NCBI GenBank assembly: GCA_902779055.1
Contig: CACZAD010000011.1
Location: 1 to 53,833, forward strand
From: Fibrobacter succinogenes
GTDB taxonomy: Bacteria > Fibrobacterota > Fibrobacteria > Fibrobacterales > Fibrobacteraceae
Length of the DNA stretch: 53,833 bases
Direction of reading: 5' to 3'
Both the position numbers and the translations under genes were made by a program. The notes beneath the pieces are model-generated. The model saw nothing but the letters and a program-made list of their open reading frames with translations. It was not told where the DNA came from and made no database searches. How positions within the stretch are numbered: position 1 is the first letter of the stretch; every line of letters starts with the position of its first letter. This document shows positions 1 through 8,846 of the stretch, piece after piece.

Positions 1-1
1 G

Positions 2-256
2 TCCGCAGAAATGGACGTGAGCTGCGTGTTCTGCGGTGGCAAGGGCTGCCGTCGTTGCAAGGGCACGGGCTGGATGGAAATCGGTGGTTGCGGCTCTGTG
101 GACCCGAACGTGTTCAAGAACTGCGGCATCGATGCTGAAAAGTTCACTGGCTTTGCTTTCGGTTTCGGTCTTGACCGTATCGCCATGCTCCGTCACGAGA
201 TTCCGGAAATTGGCCTCCTGACCGCTAACGATCAGAGATTCCTGAGCCAGTTCTAG
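2..256 (+). CDS. pheS: Phenylalanine--tRNA ligase alpha subunit, C-terminal part (5' end outside window)
   Basis: This is the last 84 codons of the catalytic alpha chain of phenylalanyl-tRNA synthetase, which charges tRNA-Phe in the cytoplasm. The frame is open from the window edge. It shows the class II motif 3 region: a GW-x-E-x-GG-x-G strand, then [14 protein letters not shown] and the terminal ND-x-RFL-x-QF typical of PheS. The [16 protein letters not shown] stretch before it, with four cysteines, is a variant found in many PheS proteins. A hairpin with a T-tract follows about 130 bases downstream. The beta subunit is not in the window. The identification is firm; only the tail is visible. 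Confidence 0.95.
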   Translation, partial: SAEMDVSCVFCGGKGCRRCKGTGWMEIGGCGSVDPNVFKNCGIDAEKFTGFAFGFGLDRIAMLRHEIPEIGLLTANDQRFLSQF

Positions 257-302
257 ATTAGACGAAAGAACGCCGCTTCGCGGCTTCAGACGACAAATGC
301 GT

Positions 303-345
303 AAGGCGAGAGAAGCGCCAATGCGAGCATTGGCATTTCCGAGCC
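303..345. repeat. 43-bp palindromic repeat, copy 1
   Basis: It is identical to 35036-35078 at 37 of 43 positions. The core is the perfect hairpin GCCAATGC-GA-GCATTGGC, flanked by conserved AAGGCGAGAG and CCGAGCC ends. Confidence 0.7.
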
Positions 346-386
346 AAGCATTTGGGGCTTGTCCCAAAGACGAAAGATTAAAAAAG

Positions 387-410
387 CGAACCGTTGAGGT
401 TCGTTTTTTT
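387..410 (+). terminator. Rho-independent terminator downstream of pheS
   Basis: The stem CGAACC/GGTTCG closes a 5-base loop and is followed by seven T. An A-run precedes it, so it may also act on the other strand. Confidence 0.7.
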
Positions 411-528
411 GTAAAAGGCGATCCCGGCACAGAGGCCGGGATGACAACGCAGGGATGTTCCGTTTCTCCCCCATTACGGCACCCGGCACAGGGGCCGGGG
501 TGACATTAAGAAGCCGGGATGACAACGC

Positions 529-555
529 AAAAAAAATAGCGGGCAAAAAGCCCGC
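529..555 (-). terminator. Rho-independent terminator of the manC operon
   Basis: On the minus strand, GCGGGC-TTTTT-GCCCGC is followed by TA and a run of eight T. It lies 45 bases past the manC stop. Confidence 0.8.
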
Positions 556-599
556 CATTTTTCAGACTTCTAACTGTCTACTTCCTACTGTCTACTCTC

Positions 600-1979
600 T
601 TAAGAACGGCTGTAGTCGTCCTGCATGCGGATGATGTCGTCCTCGCCGGTGTATTCGCCGACCTGGACTTCAACAATCACGAGCGGGAGCTTACCTTCGT
701 TCTGCAAGCGATGAACCGTGCCCGACGGAATGTAAGTCGATTCGTTCGGACGCACGTAGAACACCTTGTCGCCAACAGTGCAAGTAGCCGTACCGCTCAC
801 AACGACCCAGTGTTCCGAACGATGCAAATGCTTCTGCAACGAGAGGCGTTCGCCCGGACGGACAACAATGCGCTTCATCTTGTAGCGATCCGTCGATTCA
901 AGCACGGAGTACGTGCCCCACGGACGGTTGACCGTCTGCGGAACAGTCGGCAAGTCAGAGCCGCGAGCCTTGAGTTCGTCAACCACCTTCTTGACCTTCT
1001 GGCTGCTAGCAAGCGGAGCCACCAAAAGTGCATCCGGCGTATCCACGATAAGCATATTGTCGAGATCGATCGTGCAAATCTGGCGCTGGCCGCCAAGAAC
1101 GAGGGAGTTCTTGGAACCAATGGCCAAGTGCTTTGCATTCACGTTGTTGCCAGCTTCGTCGTGTTCGTATTCGCCATAAAGGGAATCGAAAGCGCCAAGG
1201 TCAGACCAACCGATATCACTCGGAACGACCTTCACCTTGGAAGACTTTTCCATCACGGCATAGTCGATGGAATTCGACGGGATGTTCATCATGTCGTCAT
1301 GATCGACGCGAACCAGGGATTCCCTGTTTTCCTTCTTGGCGTTGGCATAAGCGATCTTTGCGGCATTCAAAATATCCGGAGAGAACACTTCAAGTTCGCT
1401 GAGGAACGTCGAAGCCTTGAAGCAGAAGATGCCGCTGTTCCAGAAGAATCTTCCAGAAGCAACATACTTCTTGGCCGTTTCCAAATCCGGCTTTTCGACA
1501 AAACGCTTGACATCATCGCCGTTCGCTTCGATATAGCCGTAACCGGTTTCCGGGCCCGTCGGCGTAATACCGAACGTCACAAGATAGCCTTGTTCTGCAA
1601 ACTTTTCTGCCTTGTGCAAGCATTCTTCGTAAGCGTCAGCCTTGCGAATCACGTGGTCCGACGGAGAAACGAGGACGATATCGTCCGGGTTCAGGCCAAG
1701 GCAAGCGAGCGCGATTGCCGGAGCAGTATTGCGGCCCACAGATTCCAGGAGGAAGCGAGCATTGTTTGCATGGACTTCTTCAAGCTGGTCCTTGGCCAAA
1801 AAATACTGTTCTGCATTGCTGACAATGTACTGGGCACTGCAAATGCGAGAATTGGTTTTTACCGTGCGCTGGAACAAGGACGCACCGTCAAAAAGACGGG
1901 CGAACTGTTTCGGCATTAGGGAACGGCTAATCGGCCAAAGGCGAGTGCCGCTACCACCACACAAAATCAAGTTAATCAT
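600..1979 (-). CDS. manC: Mannose-1-phosphate guanylyltransferase / mannose-6-phosphate isomerase (type II)
   Basis: This 459-residue enzyme makes GDP-mannose from mannose-1-phosphate and GTP, feeding capsule, LPS or exopolysaccharide synthesis in the cytoplasm. The N-terminal nucleotidyltransferase half begins with the signature LILCGGSGTRLWPISR at residues 4-19 and carries the FVEKP motif. The C-terminal cupin half (from about residue 350) opens with RPWGTY and has a cupin-like QKHLHRSEHW stretch, as in bifunctional ManC/AlgA enzymes. Length is usual for the type II family. It is the last gene of a minus-strand run and starts 19 bases after the Wza-like gene stops. Whether the isomerase half is active cannot be told from sequence alone. 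Confidence 0.93.
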   Translation of the reverse strand: MINLILCGGSGTRLWPISRSLMPKQFARLFDGASLFQRTVKTNSRICSAQYIVSNAEQYFLAKDQLEEVHANNARFLLESVGRNTAPAIALACLGLNPDDIVLVSPSDHVIRKADAYEECLHKAEKFAEQGYLVTFGITPTGPETGYGYIEANGDDVKRFVEKPDLETAKKYVASGRFFWNSGIFCFKASTFLSELEVFSPDILNAAKIAYANAKKENRESLVRVDHDDMMNIPSNSIDYAVMEKSSKVKVVPSDIGWSDLGAFDSLYGEYEHDEAGNNVNAKHLAIGSKNSLVLGGQRQICTIDLDNMLIVDTPDALLVAPLASSQKVKKVVDELKARGSDLPTVPQTVNRPWGTYSVLESTDRYKMKRIVVRPGERLSLQKHLHRSEHWVVVSGTATCTVGDKVFYVRPNESTYIPSGTVHRLQNEGKLPLVIVEVQVGEYTGEDDIIRMQDDYSRS

Positions 1980-1998
1980 TATTTTAACCTAAGATAGA

Positions 1999-3123
1999 TT
2001 ACTTCCAACCGTTATTATGAATTTGCTGGAAGTAGTAACCCATATCAACACTCTGCTTAACAAAGTTCATTGTCGGCGTAATCAAGTTGATAAGGCGGTT
2101 CCACGTTGCAATACCAGAAGCATCCACATATACAATATCGCGCGGGTTCAGCTCGAAGCGGTCCGCCAAAGCAAGAGCCATGGCGTTCTTCGCATCCAAC
2201 TGATAAATATCGACCTTCGCGTCAGAAGTATTTCTGATAACATAAATATCCTTCGGCGAAGCATACATCACCTGCAAGCCACCAGAAGCAGAAATCGCTT
2301 CGGCCAACGACAGGTTGTAATTCATACGAACAACGCCCTGCCTTCCGACTTCACCAAGAACATAGACCTTCCTGTCTCTTTCGGTATCGGATCTTAACGG
2401 GACAAACAGCTGGTCACCCGGCTTCACGAGGATGCGGTCGATAGCAACATTATCGTTGAAAGCGCGGAGATAATCGATGTTGTAGACCTTGTCGCCACGG
2501 CGGAGCTGCACGAACGACGGATCAGCACTTTCTACGAAACCACCCACTTCAGCAATCACGTCAGGGATCGTCATCGGGTTTTCGTCAAACGTCACGTAGC
2601 CCGGCTTATTCACGGCACCGGACACAAAAGCCTTGCGGCTGTGGTAACCCGTTACGCGGACATCCACCTGCGGATCGTTAAGGATCTTGTCCGAGAGGCG
2701 CTTGGTAATTTCGAGGCGGAGTTCCTGAGCGGTAAGACCAGCAACCTGAAGTTCACCGGCATACGGATAGAAAAGCTTACCGTCGGTCGTCACCTTCTGG
2801 CCAGCGGACTGGTACTGCCCCATCGGAGAAGTCAATTCCGGATGTTCCCAGACAACCACCTGGACCATATCCAGAGGTCCAATCCTGTATTCCAGTTCAG
2901 GAAGGGTATCCACCATCAAGTCAGCCACATTGCCAATAGTCGGGTTAACAGGCACCTGAACCGGTTCGCCCATGTCACCCTTTTCGATAGAATGCAACTT
3001 GTACGTGATTCCGTTAAAAGTCGTGGAATCCGAAGAAATGTCCATTCGCATCTGAGGAGCGGCAAAGCAGCCATTCAAGATGGCAGCAGCAACCCCACAA
3101 AGCGCAATACCAATTTTATTCAT
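1999..3123 (-). CDS. Wza-like outer-membrane polysaccharide export lipoprotein
   Basis: A 374-residue exported lipoprotein: the signal peptide ends in the lipobox LNGC, with Cys19 as the lipidated residue. A polysaccharide-export (Poly_export) domain follows from about residue 78 (YRIGPLDMVQVVVWEHPELT), then SLBB-type beta-grasp segments (SGAVNKPGYVTFDE and VLGEVGRQGVVRMN). In this family the protein forms the ring through which capsule or exopolysaccharide leaves the cell. The Wzb-like phosphatase directly upstream supports that role. I see no Wzc-type tyrosine kinase or Wzx/Wzy in the window, so the rest of the export machine must lie elsewhere. The short C-terminal helix resembles the membrane-spanning end of Wza, but that is inference. 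Confidence 0.88.
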   Translation of the reverse strand: MNKIGIALCGVAAAILNGCFAAPQMRMDISSDSTTFNGITYKLHSIEKGDMGEPVQVPVNPTIGNVADLMVDTLPELEYRIGPLDMVQVVVWEHPELTSPMGQYQSAGQKVTTDGKLFYPYAGELQVAGLTAQELRLEITKRLSDKILNDPQVDVRVTGYHSRKAFVSGAVNKPGYVTFDENPMTIPDVIAEVGGFVESADPSFVQLRRGDKVYNIDYLRAFNDNVAIDRILVKPGDQLFVPLRSDTERDRKVYVLGEVGRQGVVRMNYNLSLAEAISASGGLQVMYASPKDIYVIRNTSDAKVDIYQLDAKNAMALALADRFELNPRDIVYVDASGIATWNRLINLITPTMNFVKQSVDMGYYFQQIHNNGWK

Positions 3124-3140
3124 ATGTTACCTTTTTAGAA

Positions 3141-3587
3141 TTATTTTGCGGCTTCACTTTGCCTAATCTTTTCGACCCAATACGGAGTCAGCTTGGAAAT
3201 AAAGTTCCACGCCAAAATAAAAGCATTTTCGGGCCTTCTGTAAGGGTCAGGAATATCGACCTGGTGCGATTCTCCATAGCGGAACACTTTACCTTCCAAC
3301 CAAGGATATTTGTGCAAAAGCTCCCTTTTATGGCCATTTTCCATCACTAAAATCAAGTCAGCCCATTTGAGAATGTCCAAATTGATCTGACGAGCCCTGT
3401 GGGCACTCATATCGATACCATGCTGCAAGGCGATTTTCTGCGATATTTCGTGAGCAGGATTATCGACCAAAGCGCCGAGACCTGCACTCATCACATTAAA
3501 ATCGGGCCCGAGTTCCTTTTTAAGGAGGTACTCCCCTGTCGGGCTGCGGCAAATGTTCCCAGTACAAACGACAAGAATATTTTTCAT
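3141..3587 (-). CDS. Low-molecular-weight protein-tyrosine phosphatase (Wzb-like)
   Basis: A 148-residue cytoplasmic phosphatase of the LMW-PTP family. The P-loop is CTGNICRS near the N-terminus (C-x5-R-S), and the catalytic aspartate lies in the C-terminal IPDPYRRP segment. In capsule loci such enzymes dephosphorylate the Wzc-type kinase that controls chain export. Here it sits between rfbC and the Wza-like gene on the same strand (gaps of 39 and 17 bases), so a capsule or exopolysaccharide role is more likely than arsenate reduction. The arsenate-reductase reading is disfavoured by context only. Confidence 0.88.
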   Translation of the reverse strand: MKNILVVCTGNICRSPTGEYLLKKELGPDFNVMSAGLGALVDNPAHEISQKIALQHGIDMSAHRARQINLDILKWADLILVMENGHKRELLHKYPWLEGKVFRYGESHQVDIPDPYRRPENAFILAWNFISKLTPYWVEKIRQSEAAK

Positions 3588-3626
3588 GCGGTATAATTTA
3601 GAAAAGTTTTTCGTAGGCTTTTTGGT

Positions 3627-4190
3627 TTATAAATCAAAAGCAAAGCCAAGATCTTTCAAAAGCGGATTTTTGGTATCCTTTTCGGAAAGGAGCGGTTCAA
3701 AGCCCTCGCCGACCGGCCACTTGATACCAATTTCCGGATCGTTCCACATCAGGCCACCTTCATCGCCAGGTGCATAAAAACGCGTGCACTTGTAAACGAA
3801 CGAAGCCGTTTCGGAAAGCACCACAAAACCGTGGGCAAAGCCTTCGGGAATGTAGAACTGCTTCTTGTTTTCGGCAGAGAGCGTGACACCCACCCACTTG
3901 CCAAAAGTCTTGCTGTTCTTGCGGAGGTCCACAGCGACGTCATAGACTTCGCCTTCAATCACGCGGACAAGCTTGCCCTGCGGATTCTGCTTCTGAAAAT
4001 GGAGACCGCGAAGGACCCCCTTGCGGGAGCGGGATTCGTTATCTTGTACAAAATCCACATCAATGCCACCTTCGGCAAAATCACGCTTGCTATAGGTTTC
4101 CATGAAATAACCGCGGGCATCGCCAAACACGGTCGGCTCGATGATCTTCACACCTTCAATTTCAGTGTTGATGAAATTAAACTTTCCCAT
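3627..4190 (-). CDS. rfbC: dTDP-4-dehydrorhamnose 3,5-epimerase
   Basis: A 187-residue RmlC cupin, catalysing the third step of dTDP-L-rhamnose synthesis. The usual N-terminal region (GVKIIEPTVFGDARGYFMET) is present. So are RGLHFQ with the catalytic histidine, KLVRVIEGEVYDVAVDLRK, and IPEGFAHGF. Length is typical. Its ribosome site (AGGA, 8 bases before the ATG) is formed by the edge of a dispersed TGTCTACTTCC repeat lying between rfbB and this gene. It belongs to the rfbB-rfbC-phosphatase-exporter-manC run. rfbD (the reductase) is not in the window. Confidence 0.95.
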   Translation of the reverse strand: MGKFNFINTEIEGVKIIEPTVFGDARGYFMETYSKRDFAEGGIDVDFVQDNESRSRKGVLRGLHFQKQNPQGKLVRVIEGEVYDVAVDLRKNSKTFGKWVGVTLSAENKKQFYIPEGFAHGFVVLSETASFVYKCTRFYAPGDEGGLMWNDPEIGIKWPVGEGFEPLLSEKDTKNPLLKDLGFAFDL

Positions 4191-4198
4191 TTTCTTTT

Positions 4199-4222
4199 TT
4201 CCTGTCTACTTCCAACTGTCTA
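4199..4222. repeat. Pyrimidine-rich dispersed repeat between rfbB and rfbC
   Basis: TGTCTACTTCC-A-ACTGTCTACT is nearly the same as the sequence at 574-597 and related to the CTACTTCCAACTTCC tract at 20640-20672. Confidence 0.55.
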
Positions 4223-5359
4223 CTAACGATTCTTATACATCGTCTCGTAATACTTTTCATAGTCACCGCTGGTGATGTTGTCCAGCCATTCCTGGTTGTC
4301 CAAGTACCAGCGCACGGTTTTTTCAATGCCTTCTTCGAACTGCAACGACGGCTCCCAACCGAGTTCCTTCTGGAGCTTGGTGGAATCGATGGCATAGCGG
4401 GCGTCATGGCCCAGGCGGTCCGTCACATACGTAATAAGGTTCAAGTCTTCGCCTTCGGCTCGGCCAAGGAGCTTATCGACGGTCTTGATGACGACCTTGA
4501 TGATGTCGATGTTCTTCCATTCGTTAAAGCCGCCGATGTTGTAGGTTTCGGCAATCTTTCCATTGTGGAAAATCACGTCAATCGCGCGGGCGTGGTCTTC
4601 GACAAAGAGCCAGTCGCGAACATTTTCGCCCTTGCCGTAAACCGGGAGCGGCTTCTTGTGGCGGATGTTGTTGATGAAGAGCGGAATAAGCTTTTCGGGG
4701 AACTGGTACGGACCGTAGTTGTTGGAGCAGTTCGTCACGATGGTCGGCATGCCGTAAGTATCGTGGAATGCTCGAACGAAGTGGTCGGAGCCAGCCTTCG
4801 ATGCGGAATACGGACTGTGCGGCGTATACTTGGTCGTCTCGTAGAAGAAGTCGTCACCGTAAGCCAAGTGGTGTTCCGAGCTGGAGGCCGTCGTCGTAAA
4901 CGGAGGCGTGATGCCTTCCGGGTGGTTCATCTTGAGGGCGCCGTAAACTTCGTCCGTCGAGATGTGGTAAAAACGCTTGCCCTCGTACTTTTCGGGGAGG
5001 CTTTCCCAGTAGAGCTTCGCGGCCTGGAGGAGGCTCAAGGTGCCCATAACGTTAGTGCGGGCGAAGGTGAACGGATCCTTGATGGAACGGTCTACGTGGC
5101 TTTCGGCAGCAAGATGGATGATGCCATCGACCTGTTCGTCCTGCATAAGCTTGTAGAACGCATCAAAGTCGCAAATATCCATCTTCACAAACTTGTAGTT
5201 CGGCTTACCTTCGACATCCTTGAGGTTTGCGAGGTTTCCCGCATACGTGAGCTTGTCGAGGTTGATAATCTTGTACTCGGGGTATTTGTTGACAAAAAGG
5301 CGAACCACATGGCTCCCAATAAAACCAGCACCACCGGTAATGACGATAGATCGTTTCAT
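4223..5359 (-). CDS. rfbB: dTDP-glucose 4,6-dehydratase
   Basis: A 378-residue extended short-chain dehydrogenase/reductase, second enzyme of dTDP-L-rhamnose synthesis. The NAD-binding Rossmann motif is ITGGAGFIGSHV at the N-terminus. HISTDEVYG carries the catalytic Thr-Asp-Glu triad, and the PYSASKAGSD segment carries the YxxxK pair. The start is the ATG at 5359, because GGAG lies 6-7 bases before it; a TTG twelve bases upstream is in frame but has no ribosome site. It is slightly longer than usual (about 350). First gene of the minus-strand polysaccharide run; a terminator from the upstream lipoprotein gene separates it from what precedes. Confidence 0.95.
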   Translation of the reverse strand: MKRSIVITGGAGFIGSHVVRLFVNKYPEYKIINLDKLTYAGNLANLKDVEGKPNYKFVKMDICDFDAFYKLMQDEQVDGIIHLAAESHVDRSIKDPFTFARTNVMGTLSLLQAAKLYWESLPEKYEGKRFYHISTDEVYGALKMNHPEGITPPFTTTASSSEHHLAYGDDFFYETTKYTPHSPYSASKAGSDHFVRAFHDTYGMPTIVTNCSNNYGPYQFPEKLIPLFINNIRHKKPLPVYGKGENVRDWLFVEDHARAIDVIFHNGKIAETYNIGGFNEWKNIDIIKVVIKTVDKLLGRAEGEDLNLITYVTDRLGHDARYAIDSTKLQKELGWEPSLQFEEGIEKTVRWYLDNQEWLDNITSGDYEKYYETMYKNR

Positions 5360-5406
5360 GCTTTTCTCCAATTATTCGCCGATAATATAGAAAAGAACAA
5401 ATGCGG

Positions 5407-5439
5407 AAAAAAAAGAACCCGGCAAAAAGAGCCGAGTTC
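5407..5439 (-). terminator. Rho-independent terminator of the 5490-6245 lipoprotein gene
   Basis: On the minus strand, GAACTCGGC pairs with GCCGGGTTC (one G-T pair), followed by a run of eight T. It isolates rfbB from upstream transcription. Confidence 0.8.
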
Positions 5440-5489
5440 CTTTTGAACAAACCGAAGTTCGCTTAATCCAATTGCTGCATTGAGGCCGA

Positions 5490-6245
5490 TTACTGATCCA
5501 ACGCCTGGCATTCAGCCAGATGATTGACACACCAATTATCAATAGCGGGTAAAAAGATCTGATTATACGCACGTTGAGCCAAGAACATATTATTTTTGAA
5601 CTGATCGCCACCAAAAACAGTACCGGCCAAAATAGTTTGATTCTGTTTACCTTTATTCCAAACAGCAATGCAGTATGTAATAGAATTCTGCACAGTAGAC
5701 CATACACTATTAGTATTTAGTTCTCTCGAAACAGCCGTAGCAGTATTTGCGTTTTTCACCTGTTTAATTTCCAAAAAGTTGGTATTGCGATCAGGATTGA
5801 AGCCTCTATTGTCGCAGTGGACCGTGTAATGAGGAGGATTTTGATCAACGGAACAATTATAAAGAGGAAGAGTAATAGCACGTATCAAATCAGGTTCTTC
5901 ACGAGCATACCCACCCATCGACTTATCTACACTGCACGTACCAACGGCATACATTTTTCCATTATTAGTACCATACATATGAGTACCATAAGACGAGTTC
6001 ATCCGCATCTTGATGGCACCAACTTGAAAATTATAAGTTATAGATTCAGATAGCGGCATCTGATAAGCATAGGGCTGATCAATATTTGGATAATAAGAAT
6101 TACTGCCACTCTTAGCCAACAAAGCGGCGTTTTGCGATTCATTTTTCACTTCATTGGTAGAAGCAACAGAGTTATCAAGGCCTGCATCAGAACAGCCCAT
6201 CATTGCCAATGCCAAAACGGCAGCAGACAGAGTAATCTTTTTCAT
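5490..6245 (-). CDS. Putative lipoprotein of unknown function
   Basis: I do not recognise this 251-residue protein. It has a lipoprotein signal peptide with lipobox MMGC (Cys18), then an Asn/Ser-rich linker to about residue 50, and a globular part containing several cysteines (CSVD, NCSVDQ, VHCDNRG, YCIAVW, NWCVNHLAEC) that could form disulfides outside the cytoplasm. The ribosome site AAAGGAG is 7 bases from the ATG, and a TATACT -10-like box lies at 6268-6273. It has its own terminator, so it is a single-gene unit. Its composition and 250-bp upstream spacer look markedly more AT-rich than the polysaccharide genes around it, which may mean it was acquired separately. Confidence 0.7.
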   Translation of the reverse strand: MKKITLSAAVLALAMMGCSDAGLDNSVASTNEVKNESQNAALLAKSGSNSYYPNIDQPYAYQMPLSESITYNFQVGAIKMRMNSSYGTHMYGTNNGKMYAVGTCSVDKSMGGYAREEPDLIRAITLPLYNCSVDQNPPHYTVHCDNRGFNPDRNTNFLEIKQVKNANTATAVSRELNTNSVWSTVQNSITYCIAVWNKGKQNQTILAGTVFGGDQFKNNMFLAQRAYNQIFLPAIDNWCVNHLAECQALDQ

Positions 6246-6508
6246 ATTTATCTCCTTTATTAGAAAAAGTATAAAATAAAATAAACTATTACTACTTTAT
6301 TTTCAAGAGTAAACTAATATCAAACATTTAATTTCAAGAAACTTTATTTTAACAAAATATTTTTATATTACATACTAATTACAAAAATTCATTACATTTT
6401 AAAATTTATTTATATTTTTACAAATAAAGAAATCTATATATAAAAAGAGCCTAGCACATAGCCAGGCTCTCCATCTTTAATATTTAAGCATTATCACACA
6501 ATTATATT
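6246..6508. other. AT-rich spacer with promoter and terminator
   Basis: No gene is seen. The part near 6246-6300 carries the ribosome site and a candidate -10 (TATACT on the minus strand, 6268-6273) for the lipoprotein gene. The part near 6442-6469 is the terminator of the upstream M6 protease gene. The middle is plain AT-rich sequence. Confidence 0.5.
6442..6469 (-). terminator. Rho-independent terminator of the M6 protease pair
   Basis: On the minus strand, GAGCCTGGC-TATGT-GCTAGGCTC is followed by five T. It lies 40 bases after the stop of the second protease gene. Confidence 0.8.
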
Positions 6509-8818
6509 CTAGTGCAATCGCATTATTTTCACAAACAGATTCTTATGTTCTTGCGTAACATTCATAATCACGTTTGAGCCATACAGTTGGCGAAGATTTT
6601 CCACAACGAGTTCGGAACCATCCATCGTGCGCTCGAGCAGCAGGCTCCCTATAGGCGAGAAGACCCGGACAACCTTTTGGCCCTGTTGCGGGGCATAGAC
6701 GTAAATAGCATCATTTTGCGTGTTCACACGAACGCCCTGAGCCGTAAATTTCGGAGATACGCCAACAGGAGCTTCGCTCGAACTCGATTCGACATTTTCA
6801 GAAGACGACGATTCCGCATCGGAACTCGAGGATGTCTCCTCCGAACTAGACGAAATTTCTTCCAAACTTGAAGATTCTTCAGAACTCGACGAAACGGACT
6901 CAGAGCTAGAGGATTCTACAGAGCTTGAAGAAACTTCCTCAGAACTAGAACTTTGCGTTTCAGACGAAGACGATTCAGGTTCACTGCTTGACGAAGACTC
7001 TTCGGAACTTGAGGAAACGACTTCAGAACTCGAAGACTCCGGCTCTTCAATAGAAGAACTAGATTCCAACGAAGAACTAGAAGATTCCTCGTCAGAGCTT
7101 GAAGATTCAACTTCAGAGCTTGAGGACGATTCCGGTTCACTGCTCGAAGATACGACCTCCGAACTAGATGAGCTTTCGGAAGACGACGATTCAACAGAAG
7201 AACTGGACCATTCAATCGTCGGGCATGAAGACGCATTCATGCAAACATTAAACATAGCGTATTCATGATTTCCGGATTCCATAATGCTCGAAATAGCGAT
7301 ATTCGCATTGTGCCCATTCCAAAAGACAAACTTGTTGAATTCGGTCACTTTTCCGCTCCCAGGGAACGGAACTTCACGCGCATTCAGCGAATAATAGTCT
7401 CTTTCAGCGTCGTATTTTTCAGGAACAGCCTCCACGATGTCAACATACATATGATCCCCATCCTCATTGACGCGTTCATACAGCCACACTCTGGAATCAT
7501 AGTCAATATGCCATATTAACATTCCTGAATTATATTGATCAACATCCCAACCCTTCATCGATCTATATTCAAGCAAGAATAATTCATTCGAATTGTTTGG
7601 GTTGGTAACGCTATAAGCCACATTCTTTTCAATTTTATCCAAATACAATGGGCCGCTCTCGCTGAGTTCAGTTGGCGTAAGCCAACCCAACGACATTCTT
7701 TCGAAGGCCGAATAATTCGGAGGAGCGCAGCCTCTTACATTTTGTGGATTGCTTGGGCAGTTATGACTGCCTGCATCCATGACATCCCAAGTACCGGGAG
7801 TTTTATGCTTATTCTCGCCACGAACATCATAATGGTCTTCCAGGCCCAAAAGATGGCTAAGTTCGTGAACAAAGGTTCCAATTCCATCCAAGATACTTGT
7901 AGACTCGTCACGATTATAGGCACCCGCTGAAATTTCTACAGAACTTGAATAATAGTTAACCATCGAGGTATTATGGCCCCACAATTGAGAGCAATTCAAG
8001 CACCCTGCATGAGGCCAAAGAGCCTCCTCAACACGTGTGCCATTCGAGCTAACGCCAGCAACAATAAAAGCAGCATAGCTAATGACATAACCTCCGCCAT
8101 ACAGCTTCATATCAATTTCGTCCCAATTAACCAAGCTTTGCGCTTCTTTCATGGCACTTTCATTCTTGCTTCCATACTGACTCCTTTTTTTCGAAAGAGT
8201 CACCGGTCCATACACATCAAAAGTAGGCCGGAACTGTCCATTGGAATTTTGTATAAAATAATCTCTTACGCTACCCAAATTATAATATTCATTATACCCT
8301 TCCTTATTCAGGTAATCCGTATATTGCGCCACGGGATCCGCGCTCTTGAATTTCACATCAGCATACTCTACAAGAATTACAGGAATCCTGACATCGCCCA
8401 GCGTTTTAAACCGGTTATAGGCAGGCATTCGTTTTACCGCAGAATTCACCTGCTTCGGGATTTCATTTTGGAGAGGCTGTTCAAGCGACGCTTCATTCAG
8501 CAATTTATCATAAATGGATTTCTGATCAAGACTCGAAAGGAACAAAGCATCGGCATCGCTCCGTTCGCTAGCATTTTTCGCATAGACTCCTGAAGATTTC
8601 CCATTTTCATCGGCATAGGCATAAAAGCCCAGCGCATCTTTCTGCAATATGTATCCATCAACCGTTTTGAAAACGTGGAACCATTCATTACCCTCCTGGA
8701 GTACCTCAACGGTCGTTCCATCAGGCTGTTTCAACGAAAACGGGACATCACTTGCCGGATTCGCAAAGCTCTGCATCGCCAGCATCAATAATGGCAATGC
8801 AATTTGAAATATTTTCAT
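6509..8818 (-). CDS. Secreted M6-family metalloprotease with Ser-rich linker and C-terminal sorting-like domain
   Basis: A 769-residue exported protease. A signal peptide (residues 1-19, ending SFA-NPAS) precedes a pro-region. The M6 catalytic domain has the zinc motif HELSHLLGLED: His318, Glu319 and His322, with Asp328 as probable third ligand. From about residue 538 to 682 it is almost only SSSS blocks separated by acidic residues. The final 87 residues form a small beta-rich domain (GVRVNTQNDAIYVYAPQQG) like the type-A sorting domains of secreted proteins in this lineage. It starts 28 bases after the paralogous protease and is probably co-transcribed with it. Substrate unknown; surface-attached protein degradation is an inference. 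Confidence 0.88.
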   Translation of the reverse strand: MKIFQIALPLLMLAMQSFANPASDVPFSLKQPDGTTVEVLQEGNEWFHVFKTVDGYILQKDALGFYAYADENGKSSGVYAKNASERSDADALFLSSLDQKSIYDKLLNEASLEQPLQNEIPKQVNSAVKRMPAYNRFKTLGDVRIPVILVEYADVKFKSADPVAQYTDYLNKEGYNEYYNLGSVRDYFIQNSNGQFRPTFDVYGPVTLSKKRSQYGSKNESAMKEAQSLVNWDEIDMKLYGGGYVISYAAFIVAGVSSNGTRVEEALWPHAGCLNCSQLWGHNTSMVNYYSSSVEISAGAYNRDESTSILDGIGTFVHELSHLLGLEDHYDVRGENKHKTPGTWDVMDAGSHNCPSNPQNVRGCAPPNYSAFERMSLGWLTPTELSESGPLYLDKIEKNVAYSVTNPNNSNELFLLEYRSMKGWDVDQYNSGMLIWHIDYDSRVWLYERVNEDGDHMYVDIVEAVPEKYDAERDYYSLNAREVPFPGSGKVTEFNKFVFWNGHNANIAISSIMESGNHEYAMFNVCMNASSCPTIEWSSSSVESSSSESSSSSEVVSSSSEPESSSSSEVESSSSDEESSSSSLESSSSIEEPESSSSEVVSSSSEESSSSSEPESSSSETQSSSSEEVSSSSVESSSSESVSSSSEESSSLEEISSSSEETSSSSDAESSSSENVESSSSEAPVGVSPKFTAQGVRVNTQNDAIYVYAPQQGQKVVRVFSPIGSLLLERTMDGSELVVENLRQLYGSNVIMNVTQEHKNLFVKIMRLH

Positions 8819-8846
8819 TTTTTCCTCTTTCTTATTTTGCTAAACG

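Larger units (their letters stand above)
257..599. repeat. Gene-free spacer built of dispersed repeats
   Basis: No gene is seen between pheS and manC. In order it holds: an ATTAGACGAAAGAACG segment that recurs inverted at about 20545-20592; a 43-bp palindromic repeat (303-345) that recurs at 35036-35078; the pheS terminator; CCCGGCACAG-GGCCGGG-TGACA units at about 418-445 and 479-525, related to 53114-53145; the manC terminator; and a pyrimidine-rich TGTCTACTTCC-type repeat at 566-599, related to 4199-4222. Confidence 0.6.

Noticed and set aside
3141..3587. Arsenate reductase
   Set aside because: The fold is shared, but the gene lies inside a polysaccharide operon next to a Wza-like exporter; the phosphatase reading fits better.
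6760..7200. CRISPR-like or tandem DNA repeat in the Ser-rich regions
   Set aside because: Units are short, irregular and codon-sized, and encode SSSS blocks in frame; there are no spacers.
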